DNA from: Bifidobacteriaceae bacterium
GTDB lineage: Bacteria > Actinomycetota > Actinomycetes > Actinomycetales > WQXJ01
Assembly (NCBI GenBank): GCA_031281585.1
Contig: JAITFE010000087.1
Coordinates: forward strand, 1-56,643
DNA length: 56,643 bases
Direction: 5' to 3'
Shown: positions 15,311-23,978 of the stretch, piece after piece
Layout of the letters: every line of letters begins with the position of its first letter
Numbering within the stretch: the first letter of the stretch is position 1
The notes under the pieces: generated by a model
The model's input: the letters and a program-made list of their open reading frames with translations, nothing else
The model's database searches: none
Told to the model about the DNA's origin: nothing
Position numbers and translations under genes: made by a program

Positions 15311-17046
15311 GACTCCACCGCCTGCAATTCATGGCCGTTCGGATCGAGAACGTGGACGGCGCAGGACATGCACGGGTCGAAGGAGTGGATGGTCCGCAGC
15401 GGTTCCAGCGGTTGGGCCGGGTCCGTCAGCGGGTGCTGCCCGTTGCCGGCCAGCGACTCCTCGTAGGGTCCTTGCTGGCCGTCCTTGTCCCTGCCGCCGG
15501 CCAGCCAGGTGGTGGGGACCACCGCCTGGTAGTGGGAGACCTTGCCGTCTTTGATGGTCACCCAGTGGCTCAGATTCCCGCGCGCCACCTCCACAAACGA
15601 CATGCCGGAGGCCTCCGAAGGCCAGGAGTCCGGCTCCCAGCGGGTCGGGTCGAACACGTCGATGTCGCCGCCCTTCAAGTTCTTGACGAAGGTCGGGAAG
15701 GTGGTCTCAGCCAGGATTTCAGCGGAAGTCAGGCATTCGACCGCGCGCGCGAGGATGCGGCCCCCGGTCGAGTTCAGCTGGGCCGCCGTGATCCCCAACT
15801 GCTCCATGGCGCCGTTCACGATCTCCACCGTGCGCGGGTGGCCCTGCGCGTACGCCAAGACCACGCGGGCCAGCGGCCCCACCTGCACGGCGCGGCCGTC
15901 ATACCGGGGCGCTTTGCACCAGGTGTATTCGTCGCTGTCGCCCAGCCATTCGTACGGGGGCTTGGGCCCGGTGTACGCCACGGTGGTCTCACCCTCGCTG
16001 GGCTTCAAGCCGATGTCCCCGCCCTTGTAGGAGTACCAGGCCGAATGGACCCATTCTTCGATCTTTTCCGGGTCGAAGGGGTGCACGGTTTTCAGGTCGC
16101 CATCGAAGATCACGCCCGGTTTGATGGCGGTGTGCGCTGTTGGCCACTCGTTCGTGGCCGGGTCGCCGGCGAAGGTCGCCCCCGCCATCCCCACGGCCAG
16201 GTAGTTGTCCTGCGCCGCGCCAATGTCGAAATAGTCCTTGTAGACCCCGGCGATGGCGAGCGCGTCCGGCACGTAGCAGGACTTGACGAACTCCAGCGAC
16301 TCCGCCACCCACACGCCGATCTGGTCCACTTGGACCTGGTTGACGGATTCGGTGTGGTTGGGGTCGATTGAACAGGCCATGCCGCCCACCAGGAAGTTCG
16401 GGTGCGGGTTCTTGCCGCCGAAGACGGTGCCGATCCGGATCATGGAGCGCTGGAACTCCAGCGCGTCCAGGTAGTGGGCCACCGCCATGAGGTTGGCCTC
16501 CGGCGGCAGCCGGTAGTCGGGGTGGCCCCAATAGCCGCCCGTGAAGATGCTGAGTTGCCCTGAGTCCAAAATGCTCTGGACCGTGTCCCGCACCTCGGTC
16601 ATCCGCTCCAGCGTGTTGCCCTTCCAGGTGGAGCCGATCGCCCTGGCGAAGTCGACCGCCGCCTGCGGGTCGCCCTGGGCCGCCGAGGCCACGTTCACAA
16701 AGTCCAACGCGTGCAGGTGGTAGAAGTGGATGACGTGGTCTTGGACCTCTTGCGAGCCGAGCACCATGTCCCTGATGAGCCGCGCCTGCTCCGGCGGGTT
16801 GGCGCCGATCGCGTTCTCCACCGCCACGATCGAGGCGATCGCGTGCACGGAGGTGCACACGCCGCAGATGCGCTGGACAAACGCCCAGACGTCCCTTGGG
16901 TCGCGGCCCTGGACAATCTCCTCCAGCCCGCGGAACTGGGTGGTCTCGCTCCAGGCCTTGGTGATTTTGCCCCCATCCGACTCCAGTTCGATGCGGAGGT
17001 GGCCTTCAATACGTGTGATCGGGTCGATCACAAGCCGTTCTGCCAT
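15307..17046 (-). CDS. hyaB: [NiFe] hydrogenase large (catalytic) subunit, group-1 type
   Basis: The 579-aa protein carries all active-site signatures: DPITRIEGHLRIE at the N-terminus, RICGVCTSVHA (L1, first two Ni ligands) and DPCMSCAVHVLDPNG at the C-terminus (L2). The 14 residues after the L2 His are the peptide expected to be removed by HyaD. It oxidises H2 at the outer face of the membrane after piggy-back Tat export with the small subunit. It starts 3 bp after the small-subunit stop and overlaps the cytochrome gene by 4 bp. Confidence 0.96.
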   Translation of the reverse strand: MAERLVIDPITRIEGHLRIELESDGGKITKAWSETTQFRGLEEIVQGRDPRDVWAFVQRICGVCTSVHAIASIVAVENAIGANPPEQARLIRDMVLGSQEVQDHVIHFYHLHALDFVNVASAAQGDPQAAVDFARAIGSTWKGNTLERMTEVRDTVQSILDSGQLSIFTGGYWGHPDYRLPPEANLMAVAHYLDALEFQRSMIRIGTVFGGKNPHPNFLVGGMACSIDPNHTESVNQVQVDQIGVWVAESLEFVKSCYVPDALAIAGVYKDYFDIGAAQDNYLAVGMAGATFAGDPATNEWPTAHTAIKPGVIFDGDLKTVHPFDPEKIEEWVHSAWYSYKGGDIGLKPSEGETTVAYTGPKPPYEWLGDSDEYTWCKAPRYDGRAVQVGPLARVVLAYAQGHPRTVEIVNGAMEQLGITAAQLNSTGGRILARAVECLTSAEILAETTFPTFVKNLKGGDIDVFDPTRWEPDSWPSEASGMSFVEVARGNLSHWVTIKDGKVSHYQAVVPTTWLAGGRDKDGQQGPYEESLAGNGQHPLTDPAQPLEPLRTIHSFDPCMSCAVHVLDPNGHELQAVES

Positions 17047-17049
17047 GGT

Positions 17050-18378
17050 TTAAAGCCCCTCTCCGCCGGTCGGGTTCCGCCGGGTGGCGTCCACACCGCC
17101 CGCCGCCGATGCCGCCCGGTCGCCTACCGCTCCAAGCCCCCCGCCGGGCGGCGGCTCGCCTTTGCACCCGCATCCGCCGTCTTTCCCGTCCCGGCCGCCA
17201 TTCCCGTCTTGGCCCCCGGCGCACCCGCAGCCGCCCTGGCGGCCCGCCCCTGGGTCGCCGAACGCGGCCAGGGGCTCGGCGGCGTCCGCCTTGCGGCTGG
17301 CCGAGCGCCGGAGCGCCGTCAGGCCCGCGTGGACGCCGACTCCCGCGACTGTGGCGCCCACCAGGCCCCAGCCGATCTTGGTTGCGGTCGCCTCCACGCC
17401 CAGGCCGCGCACGTCCGGCAGAGCCTGGTAGAAGGGCGTGTACCGGTCGAAAAAGTCCTTCTCCGTGCAGCCGATGCACGGATGGCCGGCCCCGATTGGC
17501 CAGGATGTGTGAAGGTTCCACTGGAAGATTGGGCACGGGCTGAAAGTGGACGGCCCTTTGCAGCCGACCTCGTAGAGGCACCAGCCGGCGCGGGCGCCCT
17601 CGTCGTCAAAGGAGCGCACGTACTGGCCCGCGTCGTAGTGGGCGCGCCGGGGGCAGGAATCGTGGATGCGCTGCTCGTAGGCGAACAGCGGCCGCCCTTC
17701 GGCGTCTGTCTTCGGCAGCGCGTCATGGGTCAGGATGTAGCTGACGGTCGCGGTGATGACCTCGCCGATTGGCGGGCATCCGGCCACGTTGATGACCGGC
17801 TTGTCGCGGATGATCTCATCCACGCCGACCGCTCCGGTCGGGTTGGGACGAGAGGCCTGGACCGAGCCCCACACGGCGCAAGCGCCAACCGCGAGGATCG
17901 CGGTGGCTTTCTCCGCGGATTTGCGCAGGACCTCTTCGGCCGACTCGCCGCCAATGGTGCAGTAAATGCCGCCGTCTTTGGTCGGAATGGAGCCGTTCAC
18001 CACCAAAATGTGGTCTTCCGCGTTGGTGTCCGCGAGGGCCTTGTTGGCGGCGTCTCCCGCCGCTGCCATCACCAGTTCGTTGTAGTTCACGGACAACAGG
18101 TTGAGGACCACTTCTTCGACCGTGGTGCCCCCGGACCTGAGCGTGGACTCCATGCAGCCCGTGCATTCCTGCAGCTGCAGCCAGACCACGTTCGGCTTGC
18201 GCACCGCCGCCAGAGCGTCTGCGATCTCTTCGGCCCTGGCCGGCTTGGCGCCCGCGCCGACTGCGAAGATGCCCGCCAGAACCCCGCAGTAGGCGAGGAA
18301 ATCGCGTCTTGAAATCCCAGCCCGTGCGAGGTTTTCGCCCAGAGTGGGGTCTTGCCATCCATCGAGTTTGTATGCCAC
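17050..18378 (-). CDS. hyaA: [NiFe] hydrogenase small (FeS) subunit with Tat signal and Cys-rich tail
   Basis: The 442-aa protein carries the electron-relay clusters: ECTGCMES, GACAVWG and GCPPIG (proximal), HDSCPRRAHYDAGQYV and CLYEVGC (distal), and CPIFQWN...HPCIGC (medial). The twin-arginine signal SRRDFLAYCGVLAG lies at about residues 23-36, so the dimer is exported by the TatABC encoded nearby. The GTG at 18376-18378 is chosen because GAGAGG lies 7 bases upstream. After a C-terminal membrane helix (KIGWGLVGATVAGVGVHAGL) there is an unusual ~85-residue tail with GGCGC and GGCGC clusters in Gly/Asp sequence. Confidence 0.94.
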   Translation of the reverse strand: MAYKLDGWQDPTLGENLARAGISRRDFLAYCGVLAGIFAVGAGAKPARAEEIADALAAVRKPNVVWLQLQECTGCMESTLRSGGTTVEEVVLNLLSVNYNELVMAAAGDAANKALADTNAEDHILVVNGSIPTKDGGIYCTIGGESAEEVLRKSAEKATAILAVGACAVWGSVQASRPNPTGAVGVDEIIRDKPVINVAGCPPIGEVITATVSYILTHDALPKTDAEGRPLFAYEQRIHDSCPRRAHYDAGQYVRSFDDEGARAGWCLYEVGCKGPSTFSPCPIFQWNLHTSWPIGAGHPCIGCTEKDFFDRYTPFYQALPDVRGLGVEATATKIGWGLVGATVAGVGVHAGLTALRRSASRKADAAEPLAAFGDPGAGRQGGCGCAGGQDGNGGRDGKDGGCGCKGEPPPGGGLGAVGDRAASAAGGVDATRRNPTGGEGL

Positions 18379-18445
18379 GCGAATGCCTCTCAAAGGATCT
18401 GCCGGGGAATCAGGGCCCGGGCGGCAACGACGGGCATCGATCACT

Positions 18446-18479
18446 CAACGGCACCGTTGCTGCGCCCTCGCAAAGTCTA
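18446..18479 (-). promoter_or_regulatory. Candidate promoter and operator of the hydrogenase operon
   Basis: On the minus strand a TAGACT -10-like box (18474-18479) is followed by a 14-bp palindrome, CAACGGCACCGTTG (18446-18459), about 70-100 bp upstream of the small-subunit start. The palindrome would cover the early transcribed region, a repressor-like position. This is by eye; no -35 box is convincing. The rest of 18480-18682 shows nothing else. Confidence 0.3.
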
Positions 18480-18682
18480 CACAAAATCGCCCCCCGGCCG
18501 GACCTTTGTCCCACTCGCGTCTCGCCGGCATGTCGAAACTGAGCTCGCCCTTCGGCTTGGCGAACCAGCGGTCTGTCGAGCGCCGGGCGGGCGCGGGCCG
18601 AGCGGCCGCCTGCGGCAAGTCTGACGCGGGACGCGCCGGACGCCCGGGGCACCTGTGGGCCCGTGGACCGGGCGGAGTCCGT

Positions 18683-19663
18683 TTACGCGGCGACGAGTCG
18701 GCTGGGGCGCAGCAGGGGCGCAGCGGCCAAGGCCAACGCGGCGCAGACAACCAGGCCGATCAAGCCGACCAGTCCCACGCTCAGGCCTGTGGCCGAGCCG
18801 TAGTCGGCCAGCGGGCTGGCGTCAAAGGCGTGCGACCGGGCGGCATCGGCGAATCCAACCGTTGCGGCGGCGGACTCAAGGCCATCGGGGGCGGAGGAGG
18901 CCAGCGGCGAAAGCAGGGCGGCAGCCGCCACGGCGAGCCCGCCCAGAGCGAAAACGGCCGGACGCCCGGCGGCCGGACGCGCGTCAATGGCCGCGAAACC
19001 GGGTGCCCAGGACGCCACAAGGCCGACCACCAAGCCGGTGATCAAGCCCTCGCCCAAGCCCACCAGCGCGTGCACGCCGAGCATTGATCCAGCCAGCGAG
19101 GCAAACGGCACGGCGACCGTCCCGCCCACCGCGTACAGCAAAGTGAACACGGCGGCGGTGACGGGCACGCTGACGGCTCCGCCCAGGGCGGCCACCGCGC
19201 CAATCCCGGCCGCGTTGCGCGGCCGCGCCCGTTCCATGGCCCAACCCGTCAAGGTCGCGACCACCGCCATCAACAGGATGTTGGTCCCAAGCGCGCTCAA
19301 CCCGCCGTCCGCGAACGCCAACGCCTGCACCACCAGCACCGCGCTGACCGCCAGGATCCCGCGCGCCGGCCCCAACAGGGCCGCCGCGAGCGCACCTCCC
19401 AACAGGTGCCCGCTGGTGCCGGAGGCGACGGGGAAATTCAGCATCTGCAGACCGAACACCAACGCAGAGGTGGCCGCGAAGGCGGGCGCGCCGCCCCGGT
19501 CCTTGACGGACATCAGGGCGGGGCTTTCGCCCCGGTCGGCCGGATCGGTCCAGGCCGCGGACGCCCGGCGCGAGTTGCGCACCGCAAGGGCGAGCGCTCC
19601 AACGGCCAGCGCGCCGGTCACGGCGGAAGTCGGGTCGTTCAAGAAATGATCTGGCACGTGCAT
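18683..19663 (-). CDS. NikM-NikN (CbiM/CbiN-type) fusion, substrate-binding unit of an ECF nickel/cobalt transporter
   Basis: The 326-aa protein starts MHVPDHFL; the His2 next to the start is the metal-binding residue of CbiM/NikM, and AGGAGTGACA upstream supports this ATG. The membrane part carries the family segments LNFPVASGTSGHLLGGALAA and GVHALVGLGEGLITGLVVG. The C-terminal part (SSAPDGLESAAATVGF) is the PDGLE-type NikN/CbiN domain, so M and N are fused. Its position upstream of the hydrogenase genes suggests Ni supply. The ATPase and T component are not in the window. Confidence 0.85.
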   Translation of the reverse strand: MHVPDHFLNDPTSAVTGALAVGALALAVRNSRRASAAWTDPADRGESPALMSVKDRGGAPAFAATSALVFGLQMLNFPVASGTSGHLLGGALAAALLGPARGILAVSAVLVVQALAFADGGLSALGTNILLMAVVATLTGWAMERARPRNAAGIGAVAALGGAVSVPVTAAVFTLLYAVGGTVAVPFASLAGSMLGVHALVGLGEGLITGLVVGLVASWAPGFAAIDARPAAGRPAVFALGGLAVAAAALLSPLASSAPDGLESAAATVGFADAARSHAFDASPLADYGSATGLSVGLVGLIGLVVCAALALAAAPLLRPSRLVAA

Positions 19664-19691
19664 TGTCACTCCTATGTGCGAGTTGTCGGTT

Positions 19692-19721
19692 GGCACCTTC
19701 GGCGCCGCTCCAGTATGGAGC
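19692..19721 (-). promoter_or_regulatory. Two adjacent hairpins in the nikMN leader
   Basis: GGCACC-TTC-GGCGCC (19692-19706) and GCTCCA-GTA-TGGAGC (19707-19721) are back-to-back stem-loops 28-58 bp upstream of the start. They could be a leader control element or part of an operator. They do not match a riboswitch consensus I know. Confidence 0.25.
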
Positions 19722-19823
19722 TTACCCACCTCAGACGGGCGTCGGGGCACAAAGCGCCCGGAAGTCGAAGGCCGCATGCTGGCACGGGGCGGGCGGACGG
19801 ATTCGGTATGCTCGTAGGGCTGC

Positions 19824-19897
19824 GCGGGCGTAGTTCAATGGCAGAACAGCAGCTTCCCAAGCTGCCAGTGCGGGTTCGATTCCCGTCGCCCGCTCCA
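19824..19897 (+). tRNA. tRNA-Gly (CCC anticodon)
   Basis: Full cloverleaf: acceptor GCGGGCG pairing with CGCCCGC, D stem GTTC/GAAC, anticodon stem GCAGC/GCTGC with loop TTCCCAA (anticodon CCC), TPsiC arm GCGGGTTCGATTCCCGT. The discriminator T and an encoded CCA follow (19895-19897). Confidence 0.95.
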
Positions 19898-20082
19898 TTG
19901 AAATCCGGTTGACCAGCGCAAACGCGGCCGGGCCGTGCGGCCTGAGGGTTCGCCGCCGGGGCGCTCGCGGTCCTGCCGGGACGCCGAAGGGGCTGAGTTG
20001 TGACCGTCGTCGGGCACCACGGAAGCGCCGAATGCCTCTCCGGGAGTTCGCCCGTGCGCCGCCGTCGCTACCCTTGACGGGC

Positions 20083-20913
20083 ATGTGCGGAAGGTTTGTC
20101 AGCTACTTTGATCCCGCCGAACTTGCGGGCGTGTTCGACGCCGACCGGATCACCGAATTGCCGGCTCCGTCTTGGAATGTCGCGCCGACCAACCAGGTGC
20201 CCATGGTCCGCGAATTGGCCCAGGCGACCGCGCCGGATTCCGGTCCGGCGGCCGAAACCCTGAGCGGGCTCGGCGAGGACGGCTCCGAGGCGCGCGCCGG
20301 CCGGCTGGGCCGCCAGGACCCCGGTCCATCCCATCCGCGTGAGCTTCGCGGCGCCCGTTGGGGCCTGGTGCCCTCATGGGCCAAAGACCCGTCAATCGGG
20401 TCCCGGCTGATCAACGCCCGCTCCGAAACGATCACGGTCAAGCCGTCCTTCAGGAGCGCGGCCAAGTCGCGGAGGGCTTTGATCCCGGCCGCCGGATACT
20501 TCGAGTGGCAGGCCTCCGGACACGGCGGCAAGACGCCGTTCTTTCTTCACCCCGAGGATGAGGGGATCATCGCCATGGCGGGGCTCTATGAATGGTGGCT
20601 GCCGCCATCCGACCCGCTGGTCCAATCCGAAGACCCAAGCGTTCGCCCGGAACCGCTGGTCACCTTCACAGTGGTGACCCGCGCGGCCACCGACTCGCTG
20701 GGCGGGATCCACGACCGGATGCCGCTGGTGGTGCCGCCGGAGCTGTGGGAGGCGTGGCTGAGCCCCGACCTGAACGCGCCCGCAGCGGTCAACGCGCTGA
20801 TCGAATCCATCCCAGATCCCGAGTTGATTCCCCGCGAGGTGAGCCGCGCCGTCGGGTCGGTCCGCAACAACGGCCCTCACTTGATCAACCCAGCCGCCGG
20901 ACGGCTGCTCTGA
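20083..20913 (+). CDS. SRAP (YedK/HMCES) abasic-site DNA-protein crosslink protein
   Basis: The 276-aa protein starts MCGRFVSYF; the Cys2 that crosslinks abasic sites in single-stranded DNA fixes the start. It has WNVAPTNQVPMV, ARWGLVPSWAKDP, INARSETI, AAGYFEWQ (catalytic Glu) and GIHDRMPLVVPPE (catalytic His) in family order. A ~40-residue acidic/Gly insert lies between the second and third motifs. The family protects abasic sites during replication. The gene stands alone after tRNA-Gly. Confidence 0.93.
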   Translation: MCGRFVSYFDPAELAGVFDADRITELPAPSWNVAPTNQVPMVRELAQATAPDSGPAAETLSGLGEDGSEARAGRLGRQDPGPSHPRELRGARWGLVPSWAKDPSIGSRLINARSETITVKPSFRSAAKSRRALIPAAGYFEWQASGHGGKTPFFLHPEDEGIIAMAGLYEWWLPPSDPLVQSEDPSVRPEPLVTFTVVTRAATDSLGGIHDRMPLVVPPELWEAWLSPDLNAPAAVNALIESIPDPELIPREVSRAVGSVRNNGPHLINPAAGRLL

Positions 20914-20953
20914 CGACCGGGCTGGAGCGCATCCGCTGACGTCCGCCCCGCCA

Positions 20954-21078
20954 GCGGGACGCGTTTCGCCGTCTGGAGGCAGCTGTGGACCAGTCAGGTC
21001 AACCGGCCGGAGTCGGCTCCGCCAACGCCTGCGGGACACGTCGCCGTCTGAAGGCGGCTGCGGAAGAGTCAGGTCAAC
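20954..21078. repeat. Tandem imperfect ~48-bp repeat in a convergent spacer
   Basis: The segment 20954-21003 and the segment 21031-21078 are imperfect copies about 77 bp apart. Both begin GCGGGAC, share CGCCGTCTG(G/A)AGGC and end AGTCAGGTCAAC. They lie between the SRAP gene and the convergent membrane-protein gene, whose stop is in the second copy. A terminator or regulatory role is unproven. Confidence 0.5.
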
Positions 21079-23105
21079 AGCGCGCCGGTCGCGGCCCAGG
21101 TCGGCGCCGCCCCGCCGCCAACGCCGACCGCCGTGGAAATGGCGCCTCCCACCATCAAAGCGCCCACCACAACGCAAGCCACCAGCAGAGCCACCGCCAA
21201 GATCAACAGGGTGGTCAACGCCGGGCCAAAACGCGGTGGGGCGGGCCGATCAAGCTGGTCCCTGCCCGGTCCCGTCGGGTCGTCCACGCCTTGGCGCGGC
21301 CTCGCGGGCGCGGGCTTGGCGACGGCGGCCGGGGAGGGCCTGGACACGGTTGTCCGCGCGGGCTTGCCGACCTGCTCCGGGGCACCGCCGGGGGCCCGGA
21401 GCGCCGGCACGGGTTGCCCCACGAGCTCCGCCCGGATTGGCGCGATCCCCACGGGGTCGGTCTTGTCCAAGGAATCAGGATCAGACGTGGCTCGCGCTGG
21501 CGCGGATCGTTTGGCCGGAACGTCCTCGCGGGCCTTCGGGCCGGGTTTTGGCTGCACGGGTGCGGCCCTTGTGGCGTCAACGCGCGCCGGGGCCGCGCGG
21601 CCAGGCGCTGTCCGCGCGGGCGCGGCCGAAGCGGGCATGGCCCTTGCGCGGGTTTCGGGTTCTGGCGCTCGCCGTGCCGGTTCGACCGGCGGCGAGGCCG
21701 GAGTTGCGGGCTCAAGCAGCGAGGGGGGAGGCCACGGCGTGCGCACGTCGCCCAGGACGGGATCGATGTCCATCCGGACCGCGGGCTCGGCCGAACGAAT
21801 GATCCGAGGCAACGGGGCAGGCTCGGAGGGTTCCTTGGCGGCGTGGCGGGGCGCCGCGGCCAAACGAGATTCGGGACCAGCCGCTGTCGCGGCGCCTGGG
21901 TCGTCTTGCACGGCGCGCGGCGACCGAGTCTGCGGATCCGTGGCCTGTGGCGAGGCTTCGGGCGCCGCAGTCGGCGCGGGGGCGGCCTGCTCTTGCGCGG
22001 CGGCGCTTACCGCCTGAGTGCCCAGGGCCGCGGGCCGGCGCGACGGCGCGGGCCGCGTGGTCTGCCGTGCGGCGGTGGCCTCATCGGCGTCCGTGGACGG
22101 CTGGGAACGGGCGGGCGCCACGGCGTGCGGGATGCGGTCCGCCAGCGACCGGGCATCGGATGCGCGCGGGCGGGCGGCCTTACGGCGCCTGGGCAGCGGC
22201 TCACCGCTGAGCACCGACCTGATTGGGCTCAGCAGGCCGGATGGCGGGGTGGCCACCGAGTCCGCGGCTTTCGCGGCGGCACGCTCCTGGTCGAGCGGCG
22301 CCTCAGCTGATGAGCCTGGGCCGCCCGGTTTGGCAGAGGCGCGATCCCCGCCGACGGCGGGCACGCCAGGTGCGGCGGTGACGGCAAGGGTCGCATCGGC
22401 GGGCGGCTTGCGGATAGGCGGCGGGACGCGGAGCCTTGCGGGCGCGGCGTCGGCGGTCGGCGAACCGGCGGGTTCTTCCGGGGCGGCACCTGCGGCATCG
22501 GCGGGCGGCTTGCGGGCGGGCGCTGGGACGCGGAGCCTTGCGGGCGCGGCGTCGGCGGGCGGCTTGCGGGCGGGTGGCGACGTGACGGGTTCGGCCGGGG
22601 CGACCTTTGCGGCATCGGCGGGCGGTTTGGCGACAGGCGCCGGGGCGCCGGGCCTTGCCGGGCCGGTGCCCAAAGGCGGCCGGCGGGCGGGTGCCGGGGC
22701 GCCGGGCCTGGTTGAGACTGGTTCGACGGGGCCGGGCACCGGCGTCAGGCTGACGGGGGGCTCCCCGGCGGCCTCGGACGCTTCAACGGGGCTGATGCCG
22801 CTTGCCGGGCGGCTTTCGCCGTCGCTGGTCGCGGTCAGCGTCGCGGCGGAGTCGGCAGACTCTTCCGCGTCCCGCGCCGAATTGATGGCGCGGGCGGCCA
22901 AACGCACGCGAGCGACCCGCGCGGCCGGGGCCCCGCCGTTGTCCCGCAACCATTCGAGCAGGGGCAAATCGACGTTGCGATGCCACGCCACGCGCACCTG
23001 AAGGTCGGGGCTGTCGGCGGCGAGTTCGGTGAGCTCTGCCGCCGACAAGCTCTGGTCAAGTGCGGGGGCGCTGGCGTTCACTTGACCTGACCCTAATTGG
23101 ACCAT
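21069..23105 (-). CDS. Pro/Ala-rich membrane protein with N-terminal variant-leucine-rich-repeat-like segment
   Basis: The protein is about 678 aa. The first ~70 residues (SAAELTELAADSPDLQVRVAWHRNVDLPLLEWLRDNGG) resemble a variant leucine-rich repeat found at the N-terminus of actinobacterial proteins. A ~500-residue Pro/Ala/Arg/Ser-rich disordered region follows, with repeated ARKPPADAAPARLRVP-like units. It ends in one strong transmembrane helix (LTTLLILAVALLVACVVVGALMVGG) and a short external tail. The GTG at 23079-23081 is an alternative start. A membrane-tethered scaffold is possible; no catalytic domain is seen. Confidence 0.75.
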   Translation of the reverse strand: MVQLGSGQVNASAPALDQSLSAAELTELAADSPDLQVRVAWHRNVDLPLLEWLRDNGGAPAARVARVRLAARAINSARDAEESADSAATLTATSDGESRPASGISPVEASEAAGEPPVSLTPVPGPVEPVSTRPGAPAPARRPPLGTGPARPGAPAPVAKPPADAAKVAPAEPVTSPPARKPPADAAPARLRVPAPARKPPADAAGAAPEEPAGSPTADAAPARLRVPPPIRKPPADATLAVTAAPGVPAVGGDRASAKPGGPGSSAEAPLDQERAAAKAADSVATPPSGLLSPIRSVLSGEPLPRRRKAARPRASDARSLADRIPHAVAPARSQPSTDADEATAARQTTRPAPSRRPAALGTQAVSAAAQEQAAPAPTAAPEASPQATDPQTRSPRAVQDDPGAATAAGPESRLAAAPRHAAKEPSEPAPLPRIIRSAEPAVRMDIDPVLGDVRTPWPPPSLLEPATPASPPVEPARRAPEPETRARAMPASAAPARTAPGRAAPARVDATRAAPVQPKPGPKAREDVPAKRSAPARATSDPDSLDKTDPVGIAPIRAELVGQPVPALRAPGGAPEQVGKPARTTVSRPSPAAVAKPAPARPRQGVDDPTGPGRDQLDRPAPPRFGPALTTLLILAVALLVACVVVGALMVGGAISTAVGVGGGAAPTWAATGALLT

Positions 23106-23112
23106 CTGACAA

Positions 23113-23955
23113 TCATGGACCAGGAATGGTCTCGTTGGCGACAGAAGAGCGCAATACGCCTAAACCAGTGACCGCTATTTCGATCTCCTGGCCCGGTTTG
23201 AGGTAAACCGGCGGCTGCTTGGCGTGGCCCACGCCGGCCGGTGTGCCGGTGCCGACCACGTCGCCCGGCTCCAACGTGATGAAGGTGGAAATGTACGCGA
23301 GCAACCCCGCCGGACCGACCACCAAGTCCGCGATCCTGGCGCGCTGGACTTCCAAACCGTCGACTTTGGTCGTCAATTCCGCGTTGGCGGCGAGTTCGTC
23401 CGGGGTGGCCAACCACGGCCCCAACGGCGTGGACTTTTCCCAGGTCTTACCCTGCGTCCATTGGGAACTTCGGTATTGCCAGTCCCGCATTGAGGTGTCG
23501 CACATGAGCGTGTATCCGCCAATCCCGTCCGCCGCCTCCAACAGATCGGCCCGCCGCAGGCGCTTGCCCACCACGACGGCCAACTCTCCCTCCCAATCGA
23601 CCTGTTTGGATTCGGGCGGGAGCAGGATCGGCTCGCCCGCTCCGATCAGCGCCTCCTTCCATTTGGCGAAAAGCGCTGGATGGGGCGGCGCGGCGCGGCC
23701 CATCTCGCGGACATGGGCCCGGTAGTTCATGCCGACGCACAGGATCTTGCCCGGCTGGGGAACAACGGGGGCGAACCGGGCTTGGCCCAATTTGACGCGC
23801 TGACCCGGCGCGGTGGCCACGGCGTCCAGCGCCCCCGCCGCCAAGACTGCGCCCACGTCCGCGAACTGATCCAACAAGACCGCCTCATCGTCTTCGATCC
23901 GCGCGGCGGTGGTCTGCTCGCCCGCTGCCCCCGTCCTCAAAGTCGCCAGTCGCAT
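23113..23955 (-). CDS. Fumarylacetoacetate hydrolase (FAH) family protein
   Basis: The 280-aa protein carries the FAH fold motifs: KILCVGMNYRAHVREMG, the metal-binding WEGELAVVVGKRLR (E-x-E), DGIGGYTLMCDTSMRDWQ, KTWEKSTPLGPW and EPGDVVGTGTPAGVG. The family hydrolyses or decarboxylates diketo acids such as acylpyruvates; oxaloacetate decarboxylase or acylpyruvase are possible. The substrate cannot be told from sequence here. It lies just upstream, on the minus strand, of the membrane-protein gene (7-bp gap). Confidence 0.9.
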   Translation of the reverse strand: MRLATLRTGAAGEQTTAARIEDDEAVLLDQFADVGAVLAAGALDAVATAPGQRVKLGQARFAPVVPQPGKILCVGMNYRAHVREMGRAAPPHPALFAKWKEALIGAGEPILLPPESKQVDWEGELAVVVGKRLRRADLLEAADGIGGYTLMCDTSMRDWQYRSSQWTQGKTWEKSTPLGPWLATPDELAANAELTTKVDGLEVQRARIADLVVGPAGLLAYISTFITLEPGDVVGTGTPAGVGHAKQPPVYLKPGQEIEIAVTGLGVLRSSVANETIPGP

Positions 23956-23978
23956 GGGTCATTCATCCAATCGTTGTT

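Noticed and set aside
14072-18312. Long plus-strand frames across the hydrogenase operon
   Set aside because: Antisense shadows; the minus-strand genes overlap by 3-4 bp and carry all catalytic motifs.
19692-19721. NiCo or cobalamin riboswitch before nikMN
   Set aside because: Only two short hairpins; none of the conserved internal-loop sequence of known riboswitches could be recognised.
21043-21052. Exact Neisseria-type uptake 10-mer GCCGTCTGAA
   Set aside because: I noticed only this one occurrence; it lies in a local tandem repeat and is probably chance.
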